11,725 bases of DNA from Patescibacteria group bacterium (GCA_018896835.1 JAHILS010000068.1:1-11725), one strand, 5' to 3'. Shown: positions 6,829 through 11,725, numbered from the stretch's first letter. Made by a program: numbers and translations. The notes: generated from the letters alone by a model not told the origin.

Positions 6829-7197
6829 CTAGAGCTTGGGGCCACTGCCGCCACCGTAGGTCACGAACTGTCCTGCGGGTTCGTGTACGGGTTGGTCGAC
6901 TGTAGACTGCTCGACTGGCCATATCAGCTCCGAAGACTGGTTTTGTTCGGTGCAGTTCTCTTGAAGTTGTCCGATTTGGTCGTGCAGGTTTTCGACGTCT
7001 GTCATTAGTTGGGCTATGAGCATGTTGGTGTGCTTCATGCCGTTTCGAACGTTCCAGACGGACAGCCCTGCGAAAATGATCATTGCGCTGATAATAAGCA
7101 TTTTCGTGTACCAATTGTCTTCCTCAGTTGCACGTCCCGCCTCTTTGATGGCGGACAGCAGTCGTGCGTTGGTAGTTTTGTTGTGCTCGTCGCTCAT
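6829..7197 (-). CDS. GC-rich single-pass membrane protein with coiled coil, 122 aa
   Basis: Not recognised as a known family. The ATG at 7197 has a strong Shine-Dalgarno, GGAGGTG at 7209-7203, seven bases from the GGAGG core to the start codon; the longer TTG-started frame from 7263 is rejected. The predicted product has a charged N-terminal segment (residues 1-31) and one transmembrane helix (about 33-50, MLIISAMIIFAGLSVWNV). A likely coiled coil follows (about 54-84, with leucine/isoleucine heptad-like spacing), then a Gln/Pro/Glu-rich tail ending in YGGGSGPKL. There is a single cysteine, C82. Codon use is GC-rich, unlike infB and the thioredoxin genes on either side. It is tail-to-tail with infB. 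The role could be a small envelope or scaffold protein, but nothing in the sequence establishes this. Confidence 0.72.
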   Translation of the reverse strand: MSDEHNKTTNARLLSAIKEAGRATEEDNWYTKMLIISAMIIFAGLSVWNVRNGMKHTNMLIAQLMTDVENLHDQIGQLQENCTEQNQSSELIWPVEQSTVDQPVHEPAGQFVTYGGGSGPKL

Positions 7198-7257
7198 AGT
7201 TGCACCTCCGTGCGTGGGTTGAAGCGATGTTGGAAGGTTGGCGAAAAGTTTGGCGAG

Positions 7258-7263
7258 TGTCAA
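7258..7263 (-). promoter_or_regulatory. candidate -35 box for the 6829-7197 gene
   Basis: A consensus TTGACA lies on the minus strand, 61 bases before the ATG. No good -10 box is found 16-18 bases downstream (CAACCT at 17), so the promoter is incomplete by consensus. Confidence 0.35.
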
Positions 7264-7287
7264 TCTTAAGATCTACATCTTAAGATC
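7263..7287. repeat. tandem palindromic 11-mer ATCTTAAGATC
   Basis: ATCTTAAGATC occurs at 7263-7273 and 7277-7287 (period 14). Each copy contains the palindrome ATCTTAAGAT. The pair sits just upstream of the TTGACA box of the minus-strand gene and could be an operator or part of an intergenic repeat. Confidence 0.5.
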
Positions 7288-7317
7288 CTTCACTCCTCGC
7301 TTGGCTCGTTCGTTGAC

Positions 7318-7357
7318 GATGATGGCATGTGGAACGCAGATATTCGATACCATCATC
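7318..7357. repeat. inverted repeat GATGATGG / CCATCATC upstream of the first thioredoxin gene
   Basis: GATGATGG at 7318-7325 and CCATCATC at 7350-7357 form 8-bp arms with a 24-base spacer. They lie between the divergent minus-strand membrane-protein gene and the first thioredoxin gene. The function is unknown. Confidence 0.4.
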
Positions 7358-7364
7358 TTATCCA

Positions 7365-7412
7365 CTGGCACAGATGCCTCTGCCGTTATAAAATACGAAC
7401 GCTATTCATAAT
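7365..7412 (+). promoter_or_regulatory. candidate promoters of the first thioredoxin gene
   Basis: CTGGCA (7365-7370) and TATAAA (7387-7392) are 16 bases apart. An additional CATAAT (7407-7412) lies close enough to the ATG at 7423 to give a near-leaderless transcript. I cannot choose between them. No Shine-Dalgarno is present. Confidence 0.35.
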
Positions 7413-7422
7413 TAATATTTCT

Positions 7423-7734
7423 ATGGAACTTTCAACAGCTAATTTTGACGAAAAAGTACTTCAAGCCAAAGGGCTTGTGGTGGTAGATTTTTGGGCAGTA
7501 TGGTGTGGGCCCTGCAAAATGATGAGCCCGATTGTGGACGAACTTGCCGGCGAGCTTGATAATATTACGGTTGGAAAAGTAAATGTTGATGAAAACCCAG
7601 ACTTAGCTCGACAATTTAACATTCTCTCAATCCCGACATTTATTATTTTTAAAGCTGGTCAGGTTGTTGAGCAGTTTTCAGGATCGATGAGCAAAGAAAT
7701 GTTAAAAGAAAAAATCACTAAACATATTGATTAG
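7423..7734 (+). CDS. trxA: thioredoxin (WCGPC)
   Basis: A small dithiol oxidoreductase that reduces protein disulfides in the cytoplasm, recharged by thioredoxin reductase. The 103-residue product has the thioredoxin fold hallmarks: buried aspartate D22 in VVDFWA, the canonical active site WCGPC at 27-31, and SIPT with the cis-proline P71. The frame is open upstream to 7327, but the extra 32 residues (His/Cys-rich, unlike the family) are untranslated leader. The ATG at 7423 gives the standard length. It is followed by its own hairpin terminator, so it is a separate unit from the csoR-like operon just downstream. It is closely similar in sequence style to the second thioredoxin (CKMMSP versus CKMMGP after the first active-site cysteine), suggesting an old duplication. 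Confidence 0.95.
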   Translation: MELSTANFDEKVLQAKGLVVVDFWAVWCGPCKMMSPIVDELAGELDNITVGKVNVDENPDLARQFNILSIPTFIIFKAGQVVEQFSGSMSKEMLKEKITKHID

Positions 7735-7759
7735 TAATTAGTAGAAAATTGTTTATTAG

Positions 7760-7783
7760 AAGGCTAGTGAAAACTAGTCTTTT
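7760..7783 (+). terminator. terminator of the first thioredoxin gene
   Basis: AAGGCTAGT (7760-7768) pairs with ACTAGTCTT (7773-7781), with one G-U pair, across a GAAA tetraloop. It runs into TTTT (7780-7783). Confidence 0.7.
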
Positions 7784-7793
7784 AAGTTATGCC

Positions 7794-7821
7794 TTGACAC
7801 CCCTAGGGGGTATGTTACAAT
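7794..7821 (+). promoter_or_regulatory. csoR-like promoter with embedded CCCCTAGGGG operator
   Basis: The -35 TTGACA (7794-7799) and -10 TACAAT (7816-7821) are separated by 16 bases. The spacer contains the dyad ACCCCTAGGGGGT (7799-7811, perfect core CCCCTAGGGG at 7800-7809), followed by ATG. Operators of the CsoR/RcnR/CstR family are G/C-tract dyads of this kind (TACCCCC-type arms around a central step). Binding here would block polymerase, so autorepression is predicted. The -10 box ends 7 bases before the ATG at 7829, giving a leaderless or nearly leaderless mRNA. Confidence 0.8.
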
Positions 7822-7828
7822 TTTGAAT

Positions 7829-8077
7829 ATGAAAACTGAAACACAAAGAATAAATAATATTGTTGGTCAGCTTGAAGGCATTAAAAAGATGGTTGATGAA
7901 GATAAGGATTGTTTTGAAGTTTTAACACAGATCAAGGCCGTGCGCTCAGCCTTGCGTTCTTTTTCTTCTCAATATCTTTCATCAAGATTCTCAACTTGCA
8001 TGAGTGCGTGCAAGAAGGATCAGAGCGACGAAGTGTGTGCAAAATTTATGTCAGAATTATTAGATGAAACATTATGA
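7829..8077 (+). CDS. CsoR/CstR-family (DUF156) transcriptional repressor
   Basis: A metal- or thiol-sensing, all-helical repressor that leaves its G/C-tract operator when its cysteines bind the inducer. The 82-residue product has the family helix 1 (RINNIVGQLEGIKKMVDEDKDC) and helix 2 (VLTQIKAVRSALRSF). The two conserved cysteines are C28 and C57, 29 residues apart, as in copper-sensing CsoR and persulfide-sensing CstR. The copper-ligand histidine four residues before the second cysteine is replaced by R53, which argues against copper sensing and for a CstR-like thiol or persulfide sensor. Extra cysteines are C61 and C70. The ATG at 7829 is preferred over the TTG at 7823, which lies too close to the -10 box to be on the transcript. 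Its stop overlaps the start of the second thioredoxin gene (ATGA), so the two are co-translated. The family is secure; the inducer is inferred. Confidence 0.92.
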   Translation: MKTETQRINNIVGQLEGIKKMVDEDKDCFEVLTQIKAVRSALRSFSSQYLSSRFSTCMSACKKDQSDEVCAKFMSELLDETL

Positions 8078-8397
8078 TAAAAATAGTAACAAAACAAAAT
8101 TTCAAAGAGGATGTTTTAGAAGCGTCCAATCAAAAACCGGTTTTAGTAGATTTTTTCGCTACTTGGTGTATGCCGTGCAAAATGATGGGACCGATTCTTG
8201 AAGACTTGGCCGATGAAATGGGGGATTCGTTTGTGGTAGCAAAGGTTGATGTGGATGAGGAAAGTGAGCTAGCTGGAGAATTTGGGATTATGAGCATTCC
8301 AACAATTTATGTCTTGCGAAACGGTAAGGTTGTTGAACAATTTGTTGGCATGCAGACCATGGAACAACTAAAAACTGCTTTACAAAGTCACGTCTAG
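8074..8397 (+). CDS. thioredoxin with atypical WCMPC active site
   Basis: A thioredoxin-fold dithiol oxidoreductase of 107 residues. The buried aspartate D26 (VLVDFFATW), the active site WCMPC at 31-35 and the cis-proline P76 in SIPT are all present. The residue between the cysteines is Met instead of the canonical Gly. Positions inside this CXXC loop tune redox potential, so its substrates may differ from those of the 7423-7734 thioredoxin. Its ATG overlaps the TGA of the repressor gene by 4 bp, giving translational coupling and the same thiol-responsive control. That context suggests a stress-induced thioredoxin, possibly clearing persulfides or disulfides, while the first copy serves housekeeping. 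No signal peptide is present, so it is cytoplasmic. Confidence 0.95.
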   Translation: MIKIVTKQNFKEDVLEASNQKPVLVDFFATWCMPCKMMGPILEDLADEMGDSFVVAKVDVDEESELAGEFGIMSIPTIYVLRNGKVVEQFVGMQTMEQLKTALQSHV

Positions 8398-8448
8398 GTC
8401 AATAGATTTATTCTGTGGTGGATAACCCGCTAAAACTTAATTTGTGTG

Positions 8449-8457
8449 TGCTAAAAT
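8449..8457 (+). promoter_or_regulatory. extended -10 element before trxB
   Basis: TGCTAAAAT (8449-8457) combines a TGn extension with TAAAAT and has no good -35 box. The predicted start is at about 8464, three bases before the ATG, so a near-leaderless transcript can arise in addition to read-through from the csoR-like operon. Confidence 0.45.
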
Positions 8458-8466
8458 AGTTCTCGT

Positions 8467-9390
8467 ATGGAAAAACGTCGATTGATAATCATTGGTTCTG
8501 GCCCGGCTGGTTACACAGCTGGTATTTATTCAGCCCGAGCTGGTTTGCAACCTCTTATTATTTCTGGTCAGCAACCAGGCGGTCAGTTAACAACCACGAC
8601 AGAGGTGGAGAATTGGCCAGGTGAGGTTGATGGTATTTTAGGAGTTGAACTAATGGATAAGCTGAAGCGTCAGGCAGTAAAATTTGGGGCCGAGATTATT
8701 GACGCCTTTGTTGACCAATTAGATTTATCAACCAAGCCGTTTAAGCTAAAGGTCAATCAAGAAGAATATGAAACTGATGCTTTAATAATTGCCACTGGTG
8801 CCAGCGCACGCTGGCTGGGCATTGCTGGCGAGGATAAGCTCAAGGGCAGGGGGGTTTCGGCTTGCGCAACATGTGACGGATTTTTCTTCCGTGATAAGAA
8901 AGTGGTTATGGTCGGCGGGGGAGATACGGCTATGGAGGAAGCGAATTTTCTCACACGATTTGCTGAGTCAGTGACGGTTTTGGTTCGGCGAGATGAACTG
9001 CGAGCTTCAAGGATTATGCAAGAGCGGGCGCTAGCAAATCCAAAAATCAAATTTATGTATTTTACTGAAGCTAAGGAATTGATTGGTGAGGAGAAGCTGG
9101 AAAAAGTTCGGGTAATCAACAATCAGACAAACGAGGAACAGGATGTTCCCTCTGATGGATTCTTTGTCACCATCGGTCATAAACCAAATACAGATTTTTT
9201 AACTGGTCAAGTCGAGCTTGATGCTAAGGGATATATCAAGAATATCCCCGGAACATCAAAAACTAATGTGGCAGGTGTGTTTGCCTGCGGGGACGTGATC
9301 GACCCTTGGTATCGCCAGGCGATTACGTCGGCTGGGACTGGTTGCTGGGCAGCGCTTGATGCAGAACGATGGTTGTCTATAAATGAATAA
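8467..9390 (+). CDS. trxB: thioredoxin reductase (NADPH)
   Basis: A flavoenzyme that passes electrons from NADPH through FAD and a redox dithiol to thioredoxin. The 307-residue length is typical of the low-Mr bacterial type. The FAD-binding GSGPAG lies at residues 10-15. The redox-active CATC is at 133-136, and the NADPH-domain GGGDTA at 150-155. RRDELRA at 174-180 carries the arginine pair that contacts the 2'-phosphate, supporting NADPH preference. The C-terminal FAD motif is in FACGDVIDPWYRQAITSAGTG. The start has no Shine-Dalgarno. It lies 69 bp after the second thioredoxin gene with no terminator between, so read-through is likely, and it would supply both thioredoxins. All catalytic residues are intact. 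Confidence 0.97.
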   Translation: MEKRRLIIIGSGPAGYTAGIYSARAGLQPLIISGQQPGGQLTTTTEVENWPGEVDGILGVELMDKLKRQAVKFGAEIIDAFVDQLDLSTKPFKLKVNQEEYETDALIIATGASARWLGIAGEDKLKGRGVSACATCDGFFFRDKKVVMVGGGDTAMEEANFLTRFAESVTVLVRRDELRASRIMQERALANPKIKFMYFTEAKELIGEEKLEKVRVINNQTNEEQDVPSDGFFVTIGHKPNTDFLTGQVELDAKGYIKNIPGTSKTNVAGVFACGDVIDPWYRQAITSAGTGCWAALDAERWLSINE

Positions 9391-9517
9391 ACTCATTTCC
9401 CATCTCGAGGAGAGGAGCTGTGAGAGATCTTTGCAAAAAGATTCCTCCCCCTCGACAAGCTCGTGATCTATGACTGGGCGTCGGAATGGGGAGTGAGATA
9501 ATATAAATATAAATTAT
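9391..9517. other. intergenic region trxB-dehydrogenase with imperfect palindromic repeat
   Basis: It contains TCGAGG (9404-9409) able to pair with CCTCGA (9449-9454), and an inner hairpin, ATCTTT (9427-9432) with AAAGAT (9437-9442) across GCAA. This resembles the degenerate palindromic intergenic repeats common in bacterial genomes. No T-run follows, so it is not a clear terminator. Two TATAAA boxes (9502-9507, 9508-9513) immediately precede the next gene and are its likely -10 region. No Shine-Dalgarno is at a usable distance. Confidence 0.4.
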
Positions 9518-10723
9518 ATGAGTAATGTATTTGAAAACGCATTAAATCAGATCCACCGAGCTGCAGAACTTGCGCAGATCGACAAAGATGTATTAACTCA
9601 AATCAATGTGCCAATGCGTGAGGTGCGGGTGGCTATTCCAGTTAATATGGATGATGGTTCGTTGCGCATGTTTGAAGGATTTCGTGTCCAGCACAATAAT
9701 TGGCGCGGGCCTTTCAAGGGTGGTATTCGTTATCACCAACAGGTTGATATTCACGAGGTCAAAGCTTTGGCTACCTGGATGACTTTTAAAACAGCGGTTT
9801 GCGGAATACCAATGGGGGGTGGAAAAGGAGGAGTGATTGTTAACCCAAAGGAATTGTCTGAAGCGGAATTAGAGCGTGTTACCAGGGGGTGGGTTAAGTC
9901 CATGAGGGGTGTGATTGGTCCAGAGATTGATGTGCCAGCGCCTGACGTGAATACCACTCCACAGGAGATGGATTGGATTGCCGACGAGTTTGGTCACCCA
10001 GCTGTGGTTACTGGAAAAACAATCAAAGCTGGCGGGTCAGCAGGTCGGGGAACTGCCACAGCCACTGGTGGATATTACGTACTTGAGACTTTGATGGACA
10101 GATTGTTTTTGGAGCCGGAAATGAAATCAGTGGTTATCCAAGGATTTGGCAATGCTGGTCGTATGATGGCAGAGATTATGCATCGTCACGAGTGGAAGGT
10201 TGTTGCAGTATCTGACTCTGGTGGCGGAGTATATAACCCGGCTGGATTGGACATCGAGGCACTTGCTAAGCATAAAGATGAAACAAGGTCAGTTCAAAAT
10301 TTTGCTGGCGCGGAAAATATTACCAACGAACAGCTTTTAGAAATTGAATGCGGACTTTTAATTCCAGCAGCGCTAGAAAATCAAATTCACGTTGGTAATG
10401 CTGGTAGCATTAAAGCCAGAGTGATTTTGGAGCTTGCCAATGGCCCAACTACTCCAGAGGCCGATGACATATTGCGCGAGCGTGGAATCGAAGTGATCCC
10501 AGACATCTTGGCAAACTCAGGAGGCGTCACGGTTAGCTACTATGAGTGGGAGCAGAACATGAAAAACGAAGTTTGGACAGAGAGTCAGGTTGACGACAAA
10601 TTAAAGTCAGCCATGACCGATGCTGCTAATGCGGTTTGGGAGCGTAAAGAAAAATACGCAACCGACATGCGTCGCGGAGCATTTATCCTTGGACTCGAGC
10701 GCTTGCAAGAAGCAAAGAAGTAA
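9518..10723 (+). CDS. gdhA: Glu/Leu/Phe/Val dehydrogenase, probably glutamate dehydrogenase
   Basis: Catalyses reversible NAD(P)-dependent oxidative deamination of an amino acid to its 2-oxoacid plus ammonia. The 401-residue product carries the family N-terminal domain with PFKGGIRYH (K67), the substrate-contacting lysine in TFKTAV (K91) and the catalytic lysine in GGGKGG (K103). The catalytic aspartate is in APDVNT (D143). A Rossmann GFGNAG precedes VVAVSDSGGG, where the acidic residue at the end of the second strand is compatible with NAD use. Length is slightly below the common 410-450. Glutamate is the most likely substrate, but the paralogous leucine and phenylalanine dehydrogenases share these motifs. 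The gene has its own promoter-like AT-rich leader and a strong terminator. It is adjacent to trxB but probably a separate unit. Confidence 0.92.
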   Translation: MSNVFENALNQIHRAAELAQIDKDVLTQINVPMREVRVAIPVNMDDGSLRMFEGFRVQHNNWRGPFKGGIRYHQQVDIHEVKALATWMTFKTAVCGIPMGGGKGGVIVNPKELSEAELERVTRGWVKSMRGVIGPEIDVPAPDVNTTPQEMDWIADEFGHPAVVTGKTIKAGGSAGRGTATATGGYYVLETLMDRLFLEPEMKSVVIQGFGNAGRMMAEIMHRHEWKVVAVSDSGGGVYNPAGLDIEALAKHKDETRSVQNFAGAENITNEQLLEIECGLLIPAALENQIHVGNAGSIKARVILELANGPTTPEADDILRERGIEVIPDILANSGGVTVSYYEWEQNMKNEVWTESQVDDKLKSAMTDAANAVWERKEKYATDMRRGAFILGLERLQEAKK

Positions 10724-10733
10724 ACAAATAAAC

Positions 10734-10776
10734 AAGACCTATAAGACCTACAAGTCTTATAGGTCTTTTTTGTTTT
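10734..10776 (+). terminator. strong terminator of the dehydrogenase gene
   Basis: AAGACCTATAAGAC (10734-10747) pairs perfectly with GTCTTATAGGTCTT (10754-10767) across a 6-base loop. It is followed by T-runs (10766-10771 and 10773-10777). Confidence 0.9.
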
Positions 10777-10786
10777 TAAACAGATG

Positions 10787-10807
10787 CCCCGCACCATTGG
10801 TGCGGGG
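10787..10807 (-). terminator. terminator of the 10857-11414 gene
   Basis: CCCCGCACC (10787-10795) pairs with GGTGCGGGG (10799-10807), a 9-bp GC-rich stem with a 3-base loop. The minus-strand tail CATCTGTTTAAAAA is only moderately T-rich. It abuts the dehydrogenase terminator. Confidence 0.65.
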
Positions 10808-10856
10808 AGTGCGAACGATGCAAGTTGGGCTAGAACCGGTCCTGCATGCCCGTGTT

Positions 10857-11414
10857 CTATTGGGACATAGGGAAGTGCAGGGCAGGTTCACGAGATGCTG
10901 TCTCGTACCCGAGCGGGGCGTCGATCACGAGCAGTGTGAACGTGCCGTCATCCCTAGACTTGGGGCTAATCCCGCACCGCGATTCGGGTCGGCAGTGCAT
11001 AACGTCGACGGCAGCGAAGATCTGTCCGCCACGGACGTCAGACGCGACGTCGTCGCCGTCGGGCGTGAGCAGGCGCACGAACGGCCCGCGGTCCCAGGCT
11101 TCGGCGTTTGTGGTTGGGGGGTAGGCGATGTACACGAAGCAGTTCGTACCATCGCAGTCATTGTCCATCACCGCTTGCGCGAATACGCTTTCCTCCTGGG
11201 TCGTTGCGGCGCGGTCGACCACGGGCGCATCCTGGGCGGAAGCGTCGCCAGTGTCGGTGACGTCTCCGCTCCTTTCAGCCATGACGATGCCGTATCCGAG
11301 CGTGGTGAGTAACAGAAGCGCAATGAGCGCCCAGACGAGCTTCTCGTCTAATCTCATCGGTTTCGCATTGGCAGAGAAACCTCTTTTGATTTGCCTGATC
11401 TGTGGCTTGCTCAT
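10857..11414 (-). CDS. GC-rich membrane-anchored protein with four cysteines, 185 aa
   Basis: Family not recognised. The ATG at 11414 has a good Shine-Dalgarno, AGGAG at 11424-11420, five bases away. The predicted topology is a basic cytoplasmic N-terminus (residues 1-25), one transmembrane helix (about 26-46, LVWALIALLLLTTLGYGIVMA), an acidic low-complexity stalk rich in Asp, Ala and Thr (about 48-75), and an outside domain of about 110 residues. That domain has two close cysteine pairs, C87/C92 (CDGTNC) and C141/C147, suggesting disulfides outside the cytoplasm. The helix is not followed by a clear signal-peptidase site, so I read it as an anchor. Codon use is GC-rich, as in the genes at 93-749 and 6829-7197, and the gene is tail-to-tail with the dehydrogenase. 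The long plus-strand frames opposite it are shadows. Confidence 0.72.
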   Translation of the reverse strand: MSKPQIRQIKRGFSANAKPMRLDEKLVWALIALLLLTTLGYGIVMAERSGDVTDTGDASAQDAPVVDRAATTQEESVFAQAVMDNDCDGTNCFVYIAYPPTTNAEAWDRGPFVRLLTPDGDDVASDVRGGQIFAAVDVMHCRPESRCGISPKSRDDGTFTLLVIDAPLGYETASREPALHFPMSQ

Positions 11415-11474
11415 GTTGACTCCTGTGGGTGCAGATGGGTAGGGGGGTGAAGAATCTCATCAAAGAGCAAAGTG

Positions 11475-11503
11475 ATATTGCCTCGCACAGGCGTTTTTGT
11501 CAA
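11475..11503 (-). promoter_or_regulatory. candidate promoter of the 10857-11414 gene
   Basis: On the minus strand, TTGACA (11503-11498) is followed after 17 bases by CAATAT (11480-11475), a poor -10 box. The transcript would have a leader of about 55-60 bases containing the AGGAG Shine-Dalgarno, unlike the short leaders of the core genes. Confidence 0.45.
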
Positions 11504-11553
11504 AGTTTGGTGTTTGGAATCCTAGAATTTAAAGCCAGGGTTATTTGATGGAA

Positions 11554-11586
11554 GAAAACGAGAATCCGCGCCAGTGTGGCGCGGAT
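11554..11586 (-). terminator. terminator of the 11629-11725 gene
   Basis: ATCCGCGCCA (11564-11573) pairs perfectly with TGGCGCGGAT (11577-11586) across a 3-base loop. On the minus strand TCTCGTTTTC follows. Confidence 0.8.
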
Positions 11587-11593
11587 GAGAAGT

Positions 11594-11620
11594 GGTAGTA
11601 ACGTCGCAGGCGTCACTACC
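11594..11620 (-). other. RNA hairpin before the terminator
   Basis: GGTAGTAACG (11594-11603) and CGTCACTACC (11611-11620) form a 10-bp stem. The one position that is an A-C mismatch in the plus-strand transcript becomes a G-U pair in the minus-strand transcript. The structure is therefore complete only in RNA made from the minus strand, the direction of the upstream gene. Confidence 0.45.
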
Positions 11621-11628
11621 TAGAATTC

Positions 11629-11725
11629 TTAGCGTTCGACTTTTTGTGCCTCTTCGGCAGTTAACGCAAACCTCAAACCTGGTTGGATGTAGCTCGTATC
11701 TTCTCCTCCGCGATTTGGCGCGCAA
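11629..11725 (-). CDS. partial CDS, C-terminal 31 residues of an unknown protein
   Basis: On the minus strand, a frame enters from beyond the window and ends at TAA (11631-11629). The 31 visible residues include SYIQPGLRFALTAEEAQKVER, a composition typical of a real protein end. A hairpin and a good terminator follow at the expected distance, which supports this frame over the longer one running to 11522. Too little is visible to name it; its start lies outside the window. Confidence 0.5.
   Translation of the reverse strand, partial: CAPNRGGEDTSYIQPGLRFALTAEEAQKVER

Larger units (their letters stand above)
11415..11628. other. intergenic region between two minus-strand genes
   Basis: From the right it holds a hairpin and a terminator after the 11629-11725 gene, then the candidate promoter and the Shine-Dalgarno of the 10857-11414 gene. 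No further gene was seen. A frame open from 11725 to 11522 runs through both hairpins and is not believed. Confidence 0.5.

Noticed and set aside
7198..7263. TTG-initiated extension of the 6829-7197 gene
   Set aside because: The TTG is part of a TTGACA box and the ATG at 7197 has a strong Shine-Dalgarno.
7327..7422. N-terminal extension of the first thioredoxin
   Set aside because: The residues are unlike thioredoxin and overlap the promoter candidates and an inverted repeat.
7823..7828. TTG start for the CsoR-like gene
   Set aside because: It begins 2 bases after the -10 box and would not be on the transcript; the ATG at 7829 fits the family N-terminus.
7829..8077. Alternative genetic code with TGA as glycine (as in some CPR lineages)
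   Set aside because: TGA ends the repressor gene at the family length with an ATGA overlap, and no core gene contains an in-frame TGA.
10620..11312. Plus-strand frame overlapping the dehydrogenase end and the 10857-11414 gene
   Set aside because: It runs through two terminators and is antisense to a gene with a good start and topology.
11522..11725. Minus-strand 67-aa frame at the right edge
   Set aside because: It reads through a hairpin and a terminator and is Arg-rich; the alternative frame ending at 11629 looks like a true C-terminus.

Overview
The window most likely comes from a Candidate Phyla Radiation (Patescibacteria) genome. This is inferred from several traits: a compact set of AT-rich core genes with very short gaps, an RNase Y, a short IF2, a four-cysteine pseudopilin starting RG-YTIIE, and almost no Shine-Dalgarno (SD) sequences in front of the core genes. 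TGA is used as a stop (the CsoR-family gene) and never appears as a sense codon, so the standard bacterial code applies. The exact lineage cannot be read from this window.

Layout. 93-749 is a GC-rich orphan gene (+), followed by a hairpin-rich 3' region and a terminator. Converging on it are hup (972-1286, -) and rny (1339-2880, -), then truB (3071-3808, -). A divergent pseudopilin gene (3834-4325, +) starts only 25 bp from truB. A REP/REPIN-like inverted-repeat element (about 4340-4515) separates it from infB (4561-6597, +), whose promoter predicts a leaderless mRNA. infB converges, across its terminator and a perfect 42-bp palindrome, on a GC-rich single-pass membrane protein gene (6829-7197, -). 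Then comes a redox block on the + strand: a thioredoxin (7423-7734), a CsoR/CstR-family repressor (7829-8077), a second thioredoxin with a WCMPC active site (8074-8397) and thioredoxin reductase (8467-9390). A Glu/Leu/Phe/Val-type dehydrogenase follows (9518-10723, +). The right end holds a GC-rich, membrane-anchored, four-cysteine protein (10857-11414, -) and the C-terminus of a further minus-strand gene (11629-11725).

Two themes stand out. First, the csoR-like gene and second thioredoxin overlap by 4 bp. Their promoter carries a CCCCTAGGGG dyad, a typical operator of this repressor family, inside the -35/-10 spacer, so the module looks self-repressed and thiol- or persulfide-responsive. Second, there are two classes of gene. 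The AT-rich housekeeping genes lack SD sequences, and at least infB and the csoR-like gene appear leaderless. The three GC-rich orphans each have a clear SD, end in TAG, carry their own hairpin terminator, and sit tail-to-tail with a core gene.

Working together: rny (mRNA decay), hup (nucleoid), truB (tRNA psi55) and infB (initiation) are information-processing genes. The thioredoxins and TrxB form an NADPH-dependent disulfide-reducing system, and the dehydrogenase links amino acids to 2-oxoacids. The GC-rich orphans have no function I can assign.
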